From NCBI GenBank assembly GCA_013298945.1, contig JAAFJR010000001.1, positions 434,001-498,000 on the forward strand: 64,000 bases of DNA. The letters run 5' to 3'. The DNA comes from Polaromonas sp. (lineage in GTDB: Bacteria > Pseudomonadota > Gammaproteobacteria > Burkholderiales > Burkholderiaceae_C). The position numbers were made by a program, and so were the translations under genes. Shown piece after piece: positions 60,808 to 64,000 of the stretch. The notes below the pieces were generated by a model that did no database searches, was not told the DNA's origin, and was given only the letters and a program-made list of their open reading frames with translations. How positions within the stretch are numbered: position 1 is the first letter of the stretch; each line of letters opens with the position of its first letter.

Positions 60808-62142
60808 TTAATTCCCAAACAATCCTCTTAACAACCCACCCACACCAGGCACAGGTAGTACATCCAGCAAGCCGGGCGTTCTTTGCTCTGGTACGGGTTG
60901 GTCTTGCTGATCTTGTTGCTGGTTTGTGGGTGCATTTCTAGTGCGGTTGCCGCGTTGTCCCATGTTGCTGTCTTGCCCGAGCACGTTCATGGCGAGTGAT
61001 TTGCTGCGCACGCGCACCGCCCAGTCTGGGGTGAAGGCGGCGTTGGCTGCTAGGTTCGCGGGGCGGGGTGGGTGGCTGAAATTGGCTTCGCTGCCGTAAG
61101 CGATGGAGCGCAGCATGGCGGCTTGGCCTTTTTCGAAGATGCCGGCGGGAATGTCGCACTGGGTGGCGCTGGCGGGGAGCAGCACGCGCTCGCCCAGCCA
61201 TTTGTCGACGTTGCTGTTGCTGACGTAGTCCATCAAGCCCATGCCAGATTCTGGCGGCTCGGAGGAGCTCCAAATCACCATTTCCGTGCCGCCGCCGCTT
61301 TTGCCGTCAGAGCCGCCGCTCACCGCCGTGTGCATGTAGGCGCGGGCGGTGGGGATGCTTTGCCAGCTGATACGAATCGGGTCGCTCAGCTTGCCGGTGG
61401 TTGACACGTCCAGCGCTGGCATGAAATCTTGCCCTGCGCCCAGTGTGAAGCGCATGTTGGCGAGAATGCCGTCGCCGGTGACGGTGTGCTCGCCCACGAG
61501 TGAGGCGTTGCGATCGACTTTGGAATTTTGCTGCTCATTCGGCCAAATGGCGTGGCCGGGCTCGGCTCTGGCGCCACGGTCACGCACGCTGCGGCCTTGC
61601 ATGAAGTTGCTGTAATCCATTTGTGAAAGCTTGGCCGTGTCTAAAACACGCGGTTGCCCCGCTTTGACCTGTGCGCTGCAGCCCCAGTAAAAGAGAATCC
61701 GCACTTGCGGGCGCTCAGGGTATTCGGGCTCATCGCGCACGCCTTGTAAACCCTCACGCGGCGGGGTGACGAGTCTCAAAGGCTCTGCGCCCAAGCCCGC
61801 ATTGGCTGGCACGGTGTGCACAGCTTCGGTGCCAGCGGGTTTGCGCGATGTGTAAAGCGCGGTGTCCATGTAGCGCCCCATCAACCCCGTTTTGGTTTGG
61901 CCAAAGTTGCCAATGCCTTGTGCACGCTTGCCGTCGCGCCCGCGGTCAGACGTGGTCATCATGTTCGCCATCATGCCGCCCAAGCCACCCATATTCGGCA
62001 TTTCGTCCATGCCCATCATCGATGAGGTAGAAATGTCCACCCAATACTGGGCAACCGGCGCCCGTGTGGTTTGCGCATGTGCCGTGCTTTGCAGTACAGT
62101 GAAAGTGAGAGCGGCTAGGCTGGTGAGCTTGAATTGGCGCAT
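60808..62142 (-). CDS. Secreted Met-rich conserved protein of unknown function
   Basis: About 444 residues. Signal peptide (MRQFKLTSLAALTFTVLQSTAHA), then a striking Met-rich stretch (SSMMGMDEMPNMGGLGGMMANMM, about residues 36-58), a mid-region with ILFYWGCSAQVKAGQPRVLD and GEHTVTGDGILANMRFTLGAGQDFMPAL, and a Pro/Gln-rich tail with RNAPTNQQQDQQDQ. It resembles a family of uncharacterised proteobacterial exported proteins. Start at 62142 best fits GGAG spacing; ATG 62145 is adjacent. Possible metal binding by Met residues is inference. Confidence 0.65.
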   Translation of the reverse strand: MRQFKLTSLAALTFTVLQSTAHAQTTRAPVAQYWVDISTSSMMGMDEMPNMGGLGGMMANMMTTSDRGRDGKRAQGIGNFGQTKTGLMGRYMDTALYTSRKPAGTEAVHTVPANAGLGAEPLRLVTPPREGLQGVRDEPEYPERPQVRILFYWGCSAQVKAGQPRVLDTAKLSQMDYSNFMQGRSVRDRGARAEPGHAIWPNEQQNSKVDRNASLVGEHTVTGDGILANMRFTLGAGQDFMPALDVSTTGKLSDPIRISWQSIPTARAYMHTAVSGGSDGKSGGGTEMVIWSSSEPPESGMGLMDYVSNSNVDKWLGERVLLPASATQCDIPAGIFEKGQAAMLRSIAYGSEANFSHPPRPANLAANAAFTPDWAVRVRSKSLAMNVLGQDSNMGQRGNRTRNAPTNQQQDQQDQPVPEQRTPGLLDVLPVPGVGGLLRGLFGN

Positions 62143-62228
62143 CATGTCTCCTTGGTGCGGAAAGAACGCAGATGCATAAGTTTTACAGAAACTCAGAAGT
62201 AAATCAACGGGAATATTCACTTTCAAAA

Positions 62229-62275
62229 ATAATAGCAAGCTTGGCAATAAATACGCCGGCTACAGCCAAAAATGC
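62229..62275 (+). repeat. Dispersed REP-like repeat, copy 17
   Basis: AATAATAGCAAGCTTGGCAA then TAAATACGCCGGCTACAGCCAAAAATG. Located between the M20 peptidase stop and the Met-rich protein gene. Confidence 0.88.
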
Positions 62276-62326
62276 CTTTAAATTGGCGTTTTTAATGCAT
62301 TTTTGGCTGTTGACTTGCTCAAAGAC

Positions 62327-63589
62327 CTACTTCGCTGGATTTTTAGCCAGCTCTTGCAGCATGCGCGCTGTCAGGTAGAGGCGCGGGATAATGGAGTCAA
62401 TTTCAATGTATTCGTTCTTAGCGTGGTAGCCCCAGCCCGCCAAGCCCATACTTTCTAGCACCACGGGTTTACCAGAGCGGCTCGCAAACCCAGCGTCCGT
62501 GCCGCCCCCTGTGGAAGGGTGCAAGATGAGTTTGCGGCCATCCAGTTCAGCATAGATGGCCTGCGCCCGCTTTGCCAGTGCCAAACCTCGCTCGCCAGCT
62601 ACAAAAGGTGGGCGGCCGATGTCGAGTTTGACCATCACTTCGGTCTCAGGTACGCGTTTGCTTTCTTTGACCTTGGCTTCTAAAGCCGCACGTAGTTTGT
62701 CTGCGGCATCGGGTTGCAACAAGCGAACATCGGCAAAGGCAAGGGCTTTTTCAGGAATTTGGTTACGCACCAAGCCACCTTGTGAATAAGTCCAGTTCAG
62801 TTGTGCACCTGGGATGCCTTTGGTAATGTCTTGTGTGGCCAATACTTGGTGCGATAGCTCGATCAAGGCATTACGCCCCTGCTCAGGCGCAGCCCCCGCG
62901 TGCGACGCGCGGCCTTTGACCTCCATAGTGGCCGTAGCAGTGCCAGCAGCAGCCAGCAGCACGCCTTCTTCCTTGGCAATAGCTTTGGCGGCCGTGGGTT
63001 CGTAGGACAGCACCACATCGTGTGCTTCTCCCAGCGCCGCAATCGTGTCGCCAGAGCTGCCAGAGCCAATTTCTTCATCTGCATTGAACAGCACGGTCAG
63101 TTGGGCGTAGTCGCGCCAGCCGAGTTGCTTGAGCACGTCCAGCGAATGCAGAATCACCGCAATACCGCCTTTGTCGTCGGCAATACCCGGGCCATACAGC
63201 CGGTTGCCCTCCATGCGGTAGGGCTCAGTGGTCAAAATACCGTCAGCGTAGACCGTGTCCATGTGCGCGATGAGCAGGGCTTTTAGCCTGCCCGTACCTG
63301 TCAACACAGCTTTGAGCATCACACGGTCGCTGCCGGCAGTTTTGATGCGCTCGGTCTTCGCTCCCAACGCCATAAGCCGCGCTTCGGCAAAATCGGCCAC
63401 CTTGCCAATACCCGCCAGATTGGCCGAGCCGGAGTCAATCGAAACAAGTTTTTGCAAAGTCTCAATAACCGCCGGTTGCGCCGCCTGCGCTGCCGCAAAT
63501 ACAGGCTGGTTGCGCTCCTGCGCATTGAGAGCCGTTGCCACAGCGAGGACGGTGATACCTATCCACATGCGTTTTAATTCAAATCTCAT
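62327..63589 (-). CDS. Exported M20 family zinc peptidase (carboxypeptidase G2-like)
   Basis: A 420-residue exported protein: signal peptide (MWIGITVLAVATALNA), then M20 catalytic domain with zinc ligands in LLIAHMDTVYADG, GPGIADDKGG, FNADEEIGSGSS (catalytic Glu), SYEPT and the C-terminal His in GYHAKNEY. The central dimerisation domain (about 220-325) begins near TATMEVKGRASHAGAAPEQGRNA. The closest layout is carboxypeptidase G2/glutamate carboxypeptidase, which removes C-terminal glutamate from folates. Substrate not proven. Confidence 0.88.
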   Translation of the reverse strand: MRFELKRMWIGITVLAVATALNAQERNQPVFAAAQAAQPAVIETLQKLVSIDSGSANLAGIGKVADFAEARLMALGAKTERIKTAGSDRVMLKAVLTGTGRLKALLIAHMDTVYADGILTTEPYRMEGNRLYGPGIADDKGGIAVILHSLDVLKQLGWRDYAQLTVLFNADEEIGSGSSGDTIAALGEAHDVVLSYEPTAAKAIAKEEGVLLAAAGTATATMEVKGRASHAGAAPEQGRNALIELSHQVLATQDITKGIPGAQLNWTYSQGGLVRNQIPEKALAFADVRLLQPDAADKLRAALEAKVKESKRVPETEVMVKLDIGRPPFVAGERGLALAKRAQAIYAELDGRKLILHPSTGGGTDAGFASRSGKPVVLESMGLAGWGYHAKNEYIEIDSIIPRLYLTARMLQELAKNPAK

Positions 63590-63719
63590 CGTGTCTCCTT
63601 ATTTTGGTAAATCAATAGCAATGTGAATGTCTGTAGCTATGGTAAACCTATTTTTGACGCATCGGTTCGGCCTATACTCTTTTGGTAATTTTAGAAAATA
63701 TCGTTTAATTTTTTTATAA

Positions 63720-63763
63720 ATCTATAGCAAACTATGCAACAAATACGCCGTCTACAGCCAAAA
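63720..63763 (+). repeat. Dispersed REP-like repeat, copy 18
   Basis: ATCTATAGCAAACTATGCAA then CAAATACGCCGTCTACAGCCAAAA. It lies just before, or if ATG 63734 is the true start, within, the coding region of the last gene. Confidence 0.8.
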
Positions 63764-63778
63764 AATTCCTTAAATTCG

Positions 63779-64000
63779 ATGATTTCACTGTTTTTTTGCT
63801 GTTTTGCGACCCTCAGCCAGGCTGACCAGCCGGTGCCGCCTGTGGAGGTGGCTTTTCCGAGTTTGGATGGCACTTCGCTGAAGGCTTGGGTGTTTGTACC
63901 TGTAGAGATACCCGGCACGCAACGTCCTATTGGCTTGAAGCGCGGTACGGTGGTGGCTTTGCATGGCTGCGGTGGTTTGTATGCCACGGGTGGGGCGAAC
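63779..64000 (+). CDS. Exported dienelactone-hydrolase-like protein (partial)
   Basis: Runs off the right edge (74 residues visible). From ATG 63779: a short hydrophobic signal-like start (MISLFFCCFATLSQA, cleaved before DQPVPP), then beta strands and the alpha/beta-hydrolase oxyanion start VVALHGCGGLYATGGAN. This HGCGG motif is typical of dienelactone hydrolase family proteins. An in-frame ATG at 63734 would add 15 residues encoded by the repeat. Both catalytic Cys/Ser and His lie beyond the edge. Confidence 0.7.
   Translation, partial: MISLFFCCFATLSQADQPVPPVEVAFPSLDGTSLKAWVFVPVEIPGTQRPIGLKRGTVVALHGCGGLYATGGAN

Noticed and set aside
1-64000. CRISPR arrays, prophage or insertion sequences
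   Set aside because: The repeats present are dispersed, unequal in spacing and in both orientations; no transposase, cas or phage structural gene is recognisable.

Overview
The window looks like the chromosome of a Burkholderiales bacterium, most likely a Comamonadaceae member (Rhodoferax/Limnohabitans-like). The evidence is the closeness of the encoded proteins to that group (bktB-type thiolase, Bug/TctC solute receptors, gcdH-CoA transferase unit, DUF1800/DUF1501 pair, surE-pcm-nlpD) and the type of short dispersed repeat present. I recalled the family assignments from sequence and did not search a database. I see no prophage, insertion sequence, CRISPR array or plasmid gene. The only stretch over about 290 bases without a gene is the left edge, which holds a terminator, a repeat copy, a promoter and a TPP riboswitch.

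Layout. 1-3.6 kb: TPP riboswitch and thiBPQ thiamine importer. 3.7-9.6 kb: housekeeping genes (purM, PerM-like permease, hda, HAD phosphatase, pcnB, folK). 9.6-16.8 kb: DUF962 protein, mutL, dedA, a PaaI-like thioesterase, two small secreted cysteine-rich proteins (one a 45-residue peptide with three evenly spaced Cys-Cys pairs), amiC, tsaE, queG. 16.8-22.7 kb: AEC permease, Bug receptor, xerD, bktB, RluA-type pseudouridine synthase, trmB. 22.7-28.7 kb: aromatic ring-cleavage island (LysR, Tat-type lipoprotein intradiol dioxygenase, Bug receptor, gallate dioxygenase), then gluQ and an FAD oxidoreductase. 28.7-38 kb: DUF1501/DUF1800 pair, a LysR-pirin-flavodoxin unit, a secreted Ig-domain protein, a beta-hydroxyacid dehydrogenase, tRNA-His. 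38-43.2 kb: quinone oxidoreductase, surE-pcm-nlpD (no rpoS), scoAB. 43.2-49.5 kb: yegP, hppD, a CoA-transferase/HMG-CoA-lyase operon with a LysR regulator and a Bug receptor that share a duplicated operator, tRNA-Gly. 49.5-57.8 kb: a split SGNH/acyltransferase pair, a semialdehyde dehydrogenase and a gcdR/gcdH/CoA-transferase glutarate unit, YebC, DUF3297. 58-64 kb: alaS, a Met-rich secreted protein, an M20 carboxypeptidase and the start of a dienelactone-hydrolase-like protein.

How the genes fit together. Much of the accessory content turns organic acids and aromatics into acetyl-CoA: gallate cleavage, tyrosine degradation through HppD, acetoacetate activation by ScoAB, thiolysis by BktB, glutarate oxidation by GcdH, with orphan Bug receptors for uptake. 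AmiC and its likely activator NlpD are both here.

The most striking signal is a roughly 50-bp REP-like repeat present in about 18 copies (about one per 3.5 kb) in intergenic DNA and inside coding sequences. The intragenic copies are read in frame, and each has lost exactly the stop codons the intergenic form would impose in that frame. The element supplies a signal peptide, linkers, part of a folded enzyme and one natural stop codon. This resembles the Rickettsia palindromic elements, but in a beta-proteobacterium.
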